NCBI GenBank assembly: GCA_964384625.1
Contig: CAYLNH010000036.1
Span: 1 to 37,245 of the forward strand
Direction: 5' to 3'
Origin: CAYLNH01 sp964384625
GTDB lineage: Bacteria > Verrucomicrobiota > Lentisphaeria > JABSQK01
DNA: 37,245 bases
A model generated the notes under the pieces. It saw nothing but the letters and a program-made list of their open reading frames with translations. It searched no databases and had not been told where the DNA came from. Positions 1 to 7,703 of the stretch are shown here, in pieces. Positions within the stretch are counted from its first letter, which is position 1. Each line of letters starts with the position of its first letter. A program made the position numbers and the translations under genes.

Positions 1-23
1 CGCTGATGAAGAAAAAAATTACA

Positions 24-38
24 GCCTCAGTTTGAGGC
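24..38 (-). terminator. Weak intrinsic terminator candidate after the large histidine kinase
   Basis: Read on the minus strand, a 6-bp stem (GCCTCA / TGAGGC, 3-nt loop) is followed after five bases by seven consecutive T. It lies about 170 bases past the stop of the minus-strand kinase, so it could end that transcript. The stem is short, so this is a modest call. Confidence 0.45.
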
Positions 39-52
39 GCGGTAAACAGGTA

Positions 53-174
53 CTCCTGTCCTCAGGATTGGCCAAGGATTCCATCTAGTGCGGCGGTAGA
101 CCGCCGCAGGATTTTCTGCTTCCTGTCTTCCTCTCCGTCTTCGGCGGCAGAGCCGCCGACTAGCTTCAATTCTG
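53..174. repeat. Palindromic intergenic repeat element, copy 1
   Basis: The element contains three consecutive palindromes: TCCTG-TCCT-CAGGA at 54-67, GCGGCGG-TAGA-CCGCCGC at 90-107 and TCGGCGGC-AGA-GCCGCCGA at 141-159. The linker GGATTCCATCTAGT lies before the second one. The same order of blocks recurs at 3566-3689, beyond the end of the other histidine kinase gene, and part of it recurs at 3526-3565. The structure resembles REP/BIME elements, but the family is not one I can name. Confidence 0.75.
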
Positions 175-220
175 CCTGTCCTGCCATAGCTCAGTCGACG
201 GCGGATCTTCAGAATTGAAG
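164..220 (-). other. Inverted repeat straddling the kinase stop codon
   Basis: CTTCAATTCTG (164-174) and CAGAATTGAAG (210-220) are perfect 11-base inverted arms around a 35-base loop. The right arm contains the last codons and two bases of the stop (209-211) of the large kinase. The equivalent position of the second kinase (3679-3704) has the same arrangement with a different but again perfectly paired sequence. A role in mRNA 3'-end formation or stability is an inference. Confidence 0.6.
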
Positions 221-3200
221 GGGTAGATCCAGATGAAATCGGGTGCACTCGCCGGGCTCTGTCTCGCAGTGCAGCCGGCCGCCGTGGTCTTCGACGATGC
301 CGTAGCTGATGGCCAGCCCGAGACCGGTGCCGCGGTCGCGCGGTTTCGTCGTAAAGAACGGATCGAACATGCGCTTCTGCACGGCTTCGGGGATGCCGCC
401 GCCATGGTCTTCGACGGTGAACCGCAAGCAGCGATTGCCGTTGGCATTGTGGATGCAGGCTTTGACCAGCACCTCCTTGCGGGGGGCGTATTTCGGGAAG
501 CGTTCGTTCAACGCGTCCCTGGCATTGGCCATCAGGTTGACGAGGACCTGCTGGAGCTGTTGGCTGTGGCAGTGGATTTCGGGGAGGTCCTCGGGAACTT
601 CAATCGACAGTTGAATCTGGTCATGGCGCAGCACTGTGCGCATCAGCGACAGCGCCCGGGCGATGATATCGGTCGGGCGTGCCAGGCTGCGAACCTGTTC
701 ATCCTGTCGCGCGAAGGCGAGGAGGTCCCGGACCAGTTCCGCCACGCGTTCGGTCTCGCTGATAATCTCGGTGGCGAACTCCACGGCTTCGGCATTCGGG
801 TCGGGTGCGTGGTCCATGATCAACTGGGCATAGTTCATGATGCCGTTGATCGGGTTGTTGATCTCGTGGGCGACGCCGCCGGCCAGGGTGCCGAGGGACT
901 CCAACTTCTGCGCCTGCCGCACCTGCACTTCCAGGCTCAGTTTGTCGGTGACATCTTCAACCATCTCGATTGCCGAGATGACCCGGCCCTGGGCATCATG
1001 TACCGGGGAGGAGACGATCCGGTAGTTGCGGATGCCGTCCGGCGTCGGCGTTGTACTGGTTGCTTCATAAACCTGACCGCCCGCCAGTGTTTTGACGGTC
1101 GGGCAGTAGTCGCAGACCTGTGGCCGGGGAGGATCGTTGAAGGAACAATGACAGATCGGTTTCTCTTCGACGTTGATCCGCGGGAACCACGCGCGCATCT
1201 GGCGGTTCAACTCGATGATACGCATGTCCGGATCGATCAGCGCCACCCCGATGCCGATATTGTCGACCATAGCGCGATATTTCTCCCGGCTGCGCTGCAG
1301 TTCGGCCTCGCGTGCCCGTCGATCTGTGATATCCTGAAACGTGCCGAACAGACCAATGCACTTGCCGTTTTCAGAGATGGCTTTGCCTCGGGCTCGACAC
1401 CAGATTCGCCGGGCGCTCGCGGTGTTCACCTGCAGTTCCAAGTCAAAGGATTCACCCTCTTCAATCGCCCGTCTGTAGGCCTCTTCGAGAACCGAACGGT
1501 CCGGTTCCGGGTAGTAGCCCAGATGTTCATCGACTCCGGGCGGCTCCTGGTCGTACGGCAATTCGATGATGTCATAGAGGGCCCGGGTCCAAGTCGCTTT
1601 GCCCGTGCGCAGATCATGTTCCCAACCACCGAAGTTCGCCAGACCCTGCGTTTCGGCGAGCAGCGACTGGCTGCGCCGCAGCTCCTCTTCAGCCCGGTGC
1701 AATTCCTCTTCCCGCCGTTTGTTTCGGGTGATGTCAATGTGTGAGCCGCGCATGCGCAACGGATTGCCGTCATCGTCATTGATGACGGATGCCTGCGCCA
1801 GGATCCAACGATAACTGCCGTCTTTATGACGGAAGCGGAATTCGGTGCAGTGATCCTGAAGACCTTCGGCGATTGAGCGATCCACCGCGGCCAGGATCCG
1901 ATCGATATCGTCCGGATGGACGCGACTGCGGAACTCCTCGCGATCGTCGCCGATCTCGTCCGGGGCATAGCCGATCTGCTGCTTCCAGATATCGGAGAAC
2001 TGCACTTTGTCGGTTTTCAGATCCCAATCCCAGAGCCCGACATTCGCGGCGCGCACGGCTTCGTCCTGCCGCCGTTGCGCGTCCTGCAGTTCGGCTTCCC
2101 CCCGTCGCCGTTCGGTGATATCCTCACCGGAACTGAAGGTGCCGACAATGTGACCGGCGTCATCATGCAGGACGGAGTTGTGCCAGGCGATCTGACGTTG
2201 TTCTCCGGCCGGCCGTACAATCGCCGATTCATAGTACTCGAGTTGCTCGAGCTGCCCGCCCATGATGTGGTCAAACACGCCGCGGACCTCTTCCTGGACC
2301 TCCGCCGGCAGGAAGCTGCCGAACCAGTCATGACCGATGATCTCATCGCGAGTCCGCCCAAGGATCTCACATCCCCGTGGATTAACCAAGGTGACAACCC
2401 CATCCCGGTCCAGCGCGATCAGCATGACGCCGGCAACATCAACGTACTGCTGGGCCAGGTCCCGTTGCCGGCGGGTCTCTTCGGCGGCCTGCCTGCGAAG
2501 GCTGATGTCGCGAGCGATCGAGAACGCTGTCCGCTGTCCGTCGATCTCTACGATCCGGCAGTTGATCTCCACCGGGATGTGCTCGCCGGATTTCGTCACC
2601 AGCGTTTTTTCGAACAGGGCCTGGCCCGTTGCGTTGAGGGCCTCGCGTTCCGCGGCGAAGTCCGGATGTTCCGCCGGCAGCACGACATCGTCCGGCGTCA
2701 TCTCGAGCAATTCCGTGCGGCTGTAACCCAAACGTTGGCAGGTGAGATCATTCACGTCCAGGAACCGCCCGGATGCGCCGGCGCCCATGTACTGCTGGAT
2801 AAACACCAGATTCCCAGCCGATTGAAGCAGCGCTTGATAGTACGTTTCGCTTCGAGTCAATTTGACGGTCCGCAGTTTAACGGTCTCGCGTAATCGGGCC
2901 TCCCGTTCTTTCTGTTCCTCCTGCAGGCGGTGGAACGTATCCCGGCGGGCCTTCTCCCCGGCGGCCCGCGCCACCACGTCGACAATCAGGTCCTTATCAA
3001 CCGGCTTGGCCAGGTAATCGAAGACCTGCAGCCGGATCGCTTCGCGAGCCGACTGCACCTCCGGCTCGCCGGTGATCAGGATGATCTGGATCCAGTCGCT
3101 GCGCTGGCGAATCGCGCGGACGACGTCCAGACCGCTCTCGTTGCCGAGCAGGATGTCGACGACGGCGACATCAATCTCATTGGCGTCAAGGACCTCCTCA

Positions 3201-3310
3201 GCCGCCGCCAGGCAGTCTGCACGAAACGTCTCATGACCGGCTGCACCGAGAAACTCGCCGAGCGTCAGTCGGATGCTTTTCTCGTCATCAACTATCAGTA
3301 CGTTTGCCAT
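209..3310 (-). CDS. Hybrid sensor histidine kinase: receiver, five PAS domains, HisKA, HATPase
   Basis: This is a 1033-residue cytoplasmic kinase with no membrane segment. A receiver domain (about residues 1-120: VDDE acidic pocket, VVDILLG phospho-Asp, LAKPV lysine) is followed by five PAS/PAC units at about 150-275, 285-410, 412-535, 545-665 and 668-790. The HisKA box GGVAHEINNPINGI and an ATPase domain (N box VNLMANARDAL, DHGGGIP, FFTTKPRDRGTGLGL) finish the protein. The fifth PAS has a cysteine cluster (CHC, then CDYC) that might bind metal or a redox ligand. I chose ATG 3310; the frame also allows TTG at 3313. The start sits directly beside a 22-bp tandem repeat and a sequencing gap, and no good ribosome site is visible. 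It is the last gene of the minus-strand signalling group. The signal is unknown; phosphotransfer to the neighbouring HTH-receiver protein is possible. Confidence 0.93.
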   Translation of the reverse strand: MANVLIVDDEKSIRLTLGEFLGAAGHETFRADCLAAAEEVLDANEIDVAVVDILLGNESGLDVVRAIRQRSDWIQIILITGEPEVQSAREAIRLQVFDYLAKPVDKDLIVDVVARAAGEKARRDTFHRLQEEQKEREARLRETVKLRTVKLTRSETYYQALLQSAGNLVFIQQYMGAGASGRFLDVNDLTCQRLGYSRTELLEMTPDDVVLPAEHPDFAAEREALNATGQALFEKTLVTKSGEHIPVEINCRIVEIDGQRTAFSIARDISLRRQAAEETRRQRDLAQQYVDVAGVMLIALDRDGVVTLVNPRGCEILGRTRDEIIGHDWFGSFLPAEVQEEVRGVFDHIMGGQLEQLEYYESAIVRPAGEQRQIAWHNSVLHDDAGHIVGTFSSGEDITERRRGEAELQDAQRRQDEAVRAANVGLWDWDLKTDKVQFSDIWKQQIGYAPDEIGDDREEFRSRVHPDDIDRILAAVDRSIAEGLQDHCTEFRFRHKDGSYRWILAQASVINDDDGNPLRMRGSHIDITRNKRREEELHRAEEELRRSQSLLAETQGLANFGGWEHDLRTGKATWTRALYDIIELPYDQEPPGVDEHLGYYPEPDRSVLEEAYRRAIEEGESFDLELQVNTASARRIWCRARGKAISENGKCIGLFGTFQDITDRRAREAELQRSREKYRAMVDNIGIGVALIDPDMRIIELNRQMRAWFPRINVEEKPICHCSFNDPPRPQVCDYCPTVKTLAGGQVYEATSTTPTPDGIRNYRIVSSPVHDAQGRVISAIEMVEDVTDKLSLEVQVRQAQKLESLGTLAGGVAHEINNPINGIMNYAQLIMDHAPDPNAEAVEFATEIISETERVAELVRDLLAFARQDEQVRSLARPTDIIARALSLMRTVLRHDQIQLSIEVPEDLPEIHCHSQQLQQVLVNLMANARDALNERFPKYAPRKEVLVKACIHNANGNRCLRFTVEDHGGGIPEAVQKRMFDPFFTTKPRDRGTGLGLAISYGIVEDHGGRLHCETEPGECTRFHLDLPLQF

Positions 3311-3313
3311 CAA

Positions 3314-3519
3314 ATGCTTCGCTATGTAATCCGTGGTGCTTCNNNNNNNNNNNNNNNNNNNNNNNNNNNNNNNNNNNNNNNNNNNNNNNNNNNNNNNNNN
3401 NNNNNNNNNNNNNNNNNNNNNNNNNNNNNNNNNNNNNNNNNNGCTATGTAATCGGTGGTGCTTCGCTATGTAATCGGTGGTGCTTCGCTATGTAATCGGT
3501 GGTGCTTCGCTATGTAATC
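3314..3519. repeat. 22-bp tandem repeat array interrupted by an assembly gap
   Basis: The unit begins GCTATGTAATCGGTGGTG and ends CTTC. One unit (3321-3342, one base variant) lies left of the N run. Three identical units (3443-3464, 3465-3486, 3487-3508) and a partial unit (3509-3519) lie right of it. Bases 3315-3320 match the end of a further unit. The unit length is not a multiple of three and the array is intergenic. The true copy number is unknown because the assembly breaks inside the array. Confidence 0.9.
3343..3442. other. Assembly gap (100 N)
   Basis: Exactly 100 unknown bases lie inside the 22-bp repeat array. A round number normally marks a gap of unknown size joined by scaffolding, so distances across it should not be trusted. 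Confidence 0.98.
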
Positions 3520-3525
3520 TGCGGA

Positions 3526-3565
3526 CGGATTCCATCTAGTTCGGCGGCAGAGCCGCCGCCCAGGG
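3526..3565. repeat. Palindromic intergenic repeat element, partial copy
   Basis: The linker GGATTCCATCTAGT followed by the hairpin CGGCGGC-AGA-GCCGCCG (3542-3558) matches the middle of the full elements at 53-174 and 3566-3689. It directly precedes the full copy, so two elements are arranged in tandem here. Confidence 0.7.
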
Positions 3566-3689
3566 CAAATCCTGTCCTCAGGATTGGCCAGGGATTCCAT
3601 CTAGTTCGGCGGCGGACCGCCGCAGGATTTTTTCCTTCCTTCTTCCTTCCTGTCTTCGGCGGCACAGCCGCCGACTAGATTCAATCCGG
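3566..3689. repeat. Palindromic intergenic repeat element, copy 2
   Basis: The order of blocks is the same as in copy 1: ATCCTG-TCCT-CAGGAT (3568-3583 region), a CGGCGG/CCGCCG palindrome around 3607-3623, a pyrimidine-rich spacer, and TCGGCGGC-ACA-GCCGCCGA at 3656-3674, followed by CTAG and TTCAAT. It abuts the stop codon of the second kinase. The loop of the last hairpin differs (ACA against AGA) while the stem is intact. Confidence 0.75.
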
Positions 3690-3704
3690 ACCGCCGGATT
3701 GAAT
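3679..3704 (-). other. Inverted repeat containing the kinase stop codon
   Basis: ATTCAATCCGG (3679-3689) and CCGGATTGAAT (3694-3704) form a perfect 11-bp stem with the 4-base loop ACCG. The stop codon (3681-3683) lies in one arm and the last codons in the other. There is no T tract on the minus strand, so it is not a classical intrinsic terminator. It parallels the inverted repeat at the end of the other kinase gene. Confidence 0.65.
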
Positions 3705-5198
3705 GGGTAGATCCATATGGAAGCGGGTGAACTTGCCGAATTCGCTTTCCACAGTGAGCCGGCCGCCGTTGTCTTTCATGATCCCGTGACTCACCGCCAG
3801 TCCGAGGCCGGTGCCGATATCCCGCGGTTTGGTGGTGAAGAACGGCTCGAAGATCCGTTCCCGGATCGCCGTCGGGATGCCGGTGCCGTGGTCTTCCACC
3901 GTGACGCGCAGCCATTGCCGGTCGTCGTCTTCCACGACACCGGCGTTGATGCGGATTACCTTGTCGTTGTCATGCCCTTCGTAGCGGTCGTTCAGGGCAT
4001 CCCGGGCGTTGGTGGTTAGGTTCATCAACACCTGCTGCATCTGTTGGGCGTTACAGTGTGCGGCCGGCAGGTCAGCAGGCACTTCGACCTGCAGCGTGAT
4101 CTGGTCGCGTTTGATCACCGTGCGGATCAACGACAGGGTGTCCTCCACCACGTTGGCCATGTGGCACGATCGCATCTCCGGTGTCTCCTGCCGGGCAAAC
4201 GTGAGCAGGTTGCGGACGATGGTGGCGACGCGGTCGGTCTCGTGGATGATCTCGTCGGCATAGCTGCACAGCGACGGATTCTCCGGCAGGCGGTCCTTGA
4301 TCAGTTGGGCGTAGTTCTTGATGCCGTTGATCGGGTTGTTGATCTCGTGCGCCACACCGCCGGCCAGTGTGCCGACGGACTCGAGCTTCTGCTGCTGCCG
4401 CAGTTGGGCCTCCAACTCCTCCCGTTGTGCTTCGGCGGCCTTGCGATCCGTGATGTCGTGCATGATGTGAACGGCGCCGCGACTGCCGCTCCGCGTCTCC
4501 AGCAGATCGGTGCGCACTTCGTACCACGCGTCACCAAGCTGCATCGTCAGCAACTCCTGGTTGCCGCTGGCCTTACTGCGTTCAAACGGGCAGCCCTCAA
4601 TCGGCTGCGGTTGACTGTGTACCGCTTCGCAGCAGCGGCGGCCGAGAATTTCGGCCTCTGATTTGCCCCGCGCGGTCATCATGGCGGTGTTGGCCCGGAT
4701 GATCCGGCCGTCGTGATCCAGGATGCAGACAGCGTCGGTCATAGCATTGAACGTGGCATCCCATTCCTCTGCCAGACGAGTCAGCTCTTCCTGAACCGCT
4801 TTGCGCTCGAATGCATAGCGAACTACTCGTTTGATCGACGATATGGTCAACTGCGTCTTGACAAGCAAATCCTGAGCGCCCGAATGGATCACCTGTGCTC
4901 CCAGAACAACATCCGGAGAATCGACGACAGCCACAACCGCGTGCAAACCGGGAATGCTCCGAATGGCTTTCAGCGGGTCCAATCCTGCGGCGCTCGGAAG
5001 AGACAAGTCCAGCAGAACGACATCTGCCTCCCGGTGCGCCAGAACTTCCCGGGCCGAAGAAATGGAATCAGCAACTTCGATGCTGCAGGAAATGTGTGTT
5101 GCCTGGTTCAGCATGCCCTCGATCAAATGGATGTCGTCGACATCGTTCTCAACCAACAGCAAGCGAACCCGTTGTGGACACTGCTTCGGGATCGTCAT
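3681..5198 (-). CDS. Hybrid sensor histidine kinase: receiver, PAS, HisKA, HATPase
   Basis: This is a 505-residue cytoplasmic kinase. The N-terminal receiver (about 1-130) has LVENDVDD and the phospho-Asp in VVLLDLSLP. One PAS domain (about 145-255) carries a Cys cluster (RRCCEAVHS, then EGCPFE). The HisKA box GGVAHEINNPINGI lies near 280, and the ATPase domain has N box MNLTTNARDAL, VEDHGTGIP and FFTTKPRDIGTGLGL. The catalytic half is clearly paralogous to the kinase at 209-3310. ATG 5198 is supported by AAAGGAG eight bases upstream. The HTH-receiver gene ends 62 bases upstream on the same strand, so the two are probably co-transcribed. The stimulus is unknown; the Cys-containing PAS suggests metal or redox sensing, which is an inference. 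Confidence 0.92.
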   Translation of the reverse strand: MTIPKQCPQRVRLLLVENDVDDIHLIEGMLNQATHISCSIEVADSISSAREVLAHREADVVLLDLSLPSAAGLDPLKAIRSIPGLHAVVAVVDSPDVVLGAQVIHSGAQDLLVKTQLTISSIKRVVRYAFERKAVQEELTRLAEEWDATFNAMTDAVCILDHDGRIIRANTAMMTARGKSEAEILGRRCCEAVHSQPQPIEGCPFERSKASGNQELLTMQLGDAWYEVRTDLLETRSGSRGAVHIMHDITDRKAAEAQREELEAQLRQQQKLESVGTLAGGVAHEINNPINGIKNYAQLIKDRLPENPSLCSYADEIIHETDRVATIVRNLLTFARQETPEMRSCHMANVVEDTLSLIRTVIKRDQITLQVEVPADLPAAHCNAQQMQQVLMNLTTNARDALNDRYEGHDNDKVIRINAGVVEDDDRQWLRVTVEDHGTGIPTAIRERIFEPFFTTKPRDIGTGLGLAVSHGIMKDNGGRLTVESEFGKFTRFHMDLPIQSGGPD

Positions 5199-5260
5199 TC
5201 CTGCTACTCCTTTGTTCGAGTAGATTCAGTCTGTGACCTCGTTCCGACAAAGGCGTCGGT

Positions 5261-5809
5261 TCAGTTCTGTTCACGCAAGGTCGTCTGGACCGCATCCAGC
5301 AAGTGCGTCTTGCTTACCGGTTTCGCCAGCACCAGCAGCGGTCCGTGCCGCAGTGCCCGGTTCATCAGTTCACTGTCCGGATAGCCGGTGACGATGATCA
5401 CCGGGATGTTGCGATCGATTTCCTTGATTTTGCCCAGCGCCGTGGCGCCGTCCATCACCGGCATCTGCAGGTCGAGCAGAATCAGATCCGGTCGGCGCTC
5501 TTTGATCAGCTCCAGGGCCTCGGCCCCGTTCTCGGCCGCCGCCGCATCATACCCCGCATCACTCAACAAATAGCCGACTGAATTCCGCATCGAACGGTCG
5601 TCATCCACGATAAGAATGTGCGCCGCTTTCGGTTTGGGCTCGTGGTTGGTCTCCGCCCATTCCAGCAGCGCAGCTTTGGCAAACCGCCATTGGCGCCCGA
5701 CCTTCATTCGCGGCAACACACCGGTACGCGCCAGACGGCGGATGGTTTCCACATGCACGCCGAGGAAGGCGGCGGCAGCCTGCGCACTGAGCATTTCCGT
5801 ATCCGACAT
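5261..5809 (-). CDS. Excisionase/MerR-type HTH fused to a response-regulator receiver
   Basis: The product is 182 residues. Residues 1-50 are a helix-turn-helix of the excisionase/MerR-like type (LSAQAAAAFLGVHVETIRRL, then a W-R-F wing before the next helix). Residues about 62-180 are a complete receiver with IVDDD, phospho-Asp in LILLDLQMP (about 113) and lysine in LAKPVSK. Having the DNA-binding domain at the N-terminus is the reverse of most response regulators. ATG 5809 has GGGA eight bases upstream; GTG 5815 is an alternative. It is the first gene of a minus-strand group with the two kinases and has a good promoter at 5918-5947. Its partner kinase and DNA target are not shown by the sequence; control of its own promoter is a reasonable guess. 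Confidence 0.88.
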   Translation of the reverse strand: MSDTEMLSAQAAAAFLGVHVETIRRLARTGVLPRMKVGRQWRFAKAALLEWAETNHEPKPKAAHILIVDDDRSMRNSVGYLLSDAGYDAAAAENGAEALELIKERRPDLILLDLQMPVMDGATALGKIKEIDRNIPVIIVTGYPDSELMNRALRHGPLLVLAKPVSKTHLLDAVQTTLREQN

Positions 5810-5878
5810 CAGCACAATCCCGACTGAAGTTTCCGGCGGCCGTCCCGCGCTGCGCCGCGCGAGTCCGTTTGCGGCGAG

Positions 5879-5917
5879 AACACTGCGCTATGTTGCGATA
5901 TGTTGTGTTCTGTTGCG
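5879..5917 (-). promoter_or_regulatory. Direct repeats just downstream of the promoter, possible operator
   Basis: Read on the minus strand the start region contains CGCAACA, then CACAACATA, then CGCAACATA, spaced by roughly 8-12 bases. They lie between the putative -10 and the HTH-receiver gene. Short spaced direct repeats next to a promoter could be an operator; binding by the HTH protein itself is an inference. Confidence 0.35.
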
Positions 5918-5947
5918 TTAATATGGGGGTGGCTTGGGATTTGTCAA
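5918..5947 (-). promoter_or_regulatory. Sigma-70 type promoter for the HTH-receiver/kinase group
   Basis: On the minus strand a perfect TTGACA (5942-5947) is followed after 18 bases by TATTAA (5918-5923). The expected start point is near 5911, about 100 bases ahead of the HTH-receiver start codon. No other gene lies downstream on this strand before 5809. Confidence 0.6.
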
Positions 5948-6203
5948 GTATCGTGGTGAGTCGGCGGGATGCCGCAGCGGCTGAGCTGCCCTGTCTCACG
6001 CCCCCGTCCTGCCGCCGGCGGCCTTGTGCCGCCGGAGCACCGGTCGGTCTGTAAACCCGATGCGTTGGTCGCGAGAAGATCCCCCGGCTGTGTTGGAAGG
6101 GAGGCTGACACTCCCCCGGCGTAGCCCGCGGCAGTCTTGTGAGCTACAGAGCGCACCGTTGACTTCCGGAGGAACATCGACTAGGCGCCGGTCGGAACGG
6201 CCG
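5948..6203. other. Non-coding stretch between the signalling group and the EPS locus
   Basis: I see no credible gene from 5948 to 6203. The stretch holds a hairpin CCGGCGGC-CTTGT-GCCGCCGG (6015-6035) and a degenerate dispersed element (6069-6160) that also occurs near the right end of the window. The hairpin has no T tract on either strand. Confidence 0.6.
6069..6160. repeat. Degenerate dispersed intergenic element, left copy
   Basis: The blocks TCGCGAGAAGATC, then GTTGG, then GACACTCCCC, then GCACCGTT occur here in the same order as at 37028-37151 (TCGCGAAAAGATC, GTTGG, GACACTCCCC, GCACCGTT). Both copies are intergenic. I do not recognise the family. Confidence 0.5.
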
Positions 6204-7703
6204 TCAGTGTGTCACACCGCGATGCAGCAGAACGGCCGGGATGGTCATGAGCATGATGTAGAGATCAAACAGCAGGCTTTGCTGTTTCAGGTAGACCAGA
6301 TCATAGTCCGCCACTTCGGCCAGCGGCCGGCCCCGGGCCATGATCTGCTGGTACCCGGTGATGCCGGGCTTGGCTTTGACGCGCCGCCACTGCCAGGCGT
6401 CATAGCGGTCCACCAGCGCCGGCAGTTCCGGGCGCGGCCCGACCAGACTCATCTCCCCTTTGATCACATTGAGCAGTTGCGGCAATTCATCGAGACTGGA
6501 GCTGCGCAGGAATCGGCCGATCGGCGTCACCCGGGGATCCCCCTTGATCTTGAACCCCGGCACCGCCAGTTTGTCGAAGTCCACCAGGTCCTTCAGCCGG
6601 TCTTCGGCATCGACGACCATCGAACGGAACTTATACATCCGGAATTGTTTCCCGTGTTTGCCGACGCGGTACTGGGAGAAGAAGACCGGCCCCTTACTGG
6701 TGAGTTTGATTGCGACTGCAATCGCGACCCAAAACGGGAGCCCCAGCAACAGTACAGCGGCCGCGACGACCAGATCGAGGACGCGTTTAACAACGGCATA
6801 GAACGCATGCAGCGAGGCGTCGCGCAACTGCACCATCGGTACGCCGGCGAAACTGCCGATCTCATCGGCGTTCACCGCCACGTCCAGGGCGTTGGGCAGG
6901 ATGAAAAGATCGACCCCGCGCGATTCACAGAAATTGAGCAGACTGATCAGCCGCTCCCGTGCCTCGCGGTCCTGTGCCTGCGCCGGCACAGAATGGCTCA
7001 GTACCAGTTTATCGAATGGCTGTCGCCGGTGTACCTCGGCAAAGCTGTCAAGATCGCCCAACACCGGCAGGTCGGCAAACCGCGGTTCTTTCGCATCCGC
7101 CGCGAGAAAACCAATGACCCGCTCGCCGCCGCAGTCCTGCGCCAGACGCTGAGCGAAGCGGGCGCTCTGGTCGTCCAGCCCCGCCACCAGAATCCGTTTG
7201 AGAACCACGCCGCGATCGGCCAACTCGCGATCGAGCGCGGCAAAGAGCAGACGCACAGCGACCATTACCGACGGCGCTATGACGCCGGTCATCAGGTAGA
7301 CCTGACGCGACAGCAGGAAGTCCCGGTAGAGATAGGAGACCGCCATCTGCACGGCCAGGGCTTTAATCCCGGCCGACAGCAGACCGCGAATCCGTGTCAG
7401 CCGATCCGTCCGGCTGCCGCTGCGGTATTCGCCGGTGCGCCAGATGAAGAAGACCCAAATTGCCGTCAATACCACACCGCCCTGGAGATAACCGTCGATC
7501 TCGCGCGGCGACACGTGCTTGACCGCCAGAAACTGCACGTGGAAGCGCAAGTAATACGAAACCAGGAAGGTGGAGAAGATGGTGAAGGCGTCGAGCAACA
7601 GCAGGTAGACGCCGCGGTATTCCCACAGCGCCGCCGTACCGCCGGCAAGCTCTGATGGGGAATCCGATGTAGTGCTTTCGCCGGTCGTGGCCCATTCGCT
7701 CAT
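6204..7703 (-). CDS. Initiating polyprenyl-phosphate sugar-1-phosphate transferase (WbaP/polyprenyl glycosylphosphotransferase family)
   Basis: The product is 499 residues. It should move a hexose-1-phosphate from its UDP-sugar to undecaprenyl phosphate in the inner membrane, the first step of repeat-unit assembly. Four N-terminal membrane segments and a Rossmann-like middle domain (RILVAGLDDQ) precede the catalytic domain (last 200 residues). That domain has a membrane helix after KRVLDLV, then GPVFFSQYRVGKHGKQF, the Asp-Glu pair in SSLDELPQL, SLVGPRPE, and KPGITGYQQ. ATG 7703 is chosen because GGAGGAG lies five bases upstream; the frame is open 35 codons further but without family similarity. 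ATGA overlap with the upstream small ORF suggests coupled translation. It is the last gene of the EPS locus. The sugar is not predictable. Confidence 0.93.
   Translation of the reverse strand: MSEWATTGESTTSDSPSELAGGTAALWEYRGVYLLLLDAFTIFSTFLVSYYLRFHVQFLAVKHVSPREIDGYLQGGVVLTAIWVFFIWRTGEYRSGSRTDRLTRIRGLLSAGIKALAVQMAVSYLYRDFLLSRQVYLMTGVIAPSVMVAVRLLFAALDRELADRGVVLKRILVAGLDDQSARFAQRLAQDCGGERVIGFLAADAKEPRFADLPVLGDLDSFAEVHRRQPFDKLVLSHSVPAQAQDREARERLISLLNFCESRGVDLFILPNALDVAVNADEIGSFAGVPMVQLRDASLHAFYAVVKRVLDLVVAAAVLLLGLPFWVAIAVAIKLTSKGPVFFSQYRVGKHGKQFRMYKFRSMVVDAEDRLKDLVDFDKLAVPGFKIKGDPRVTPIGRFLRSSSLDELPQLLNVIKGEMSLVGPRPELPALVDRYDAWQWRRVKAKPGITGYQQIMARGRPLAEVADYDLVYLKQQSLLFDLYIMLMTIPAVLLHRGVTH

Noticed and set aside
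233..1744. Long plus-strand open frame opposite the large kinase
   Set aside because: It is the antisense shadow of a well-supported kinase, has no family motifs and follows from GC-rich codon use.
3443..3519. CRISPR-like array
   Set aside because: The units are 22 bp and directly adjacent with no spacers, and no cas genes are present; this is a plain tandem repeat.
6015..6035. Hairpin CCGGCGGC/GCCGCCGG as terminator of the EPS locus
   Set aside because: The stem is good, but there is no T tract on the minus strand and it lies 170 bases beyond the last stop codon, so it is recorded only as a structure in the non-coding stretch.
6024..7655. 543-codon plus-strand open frame opposite the phosphotransferase
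   Set aside because: It is antisense to a clear WbaP-type gene and its translation has no recognisable domain and many His/Gln/Arg runs.
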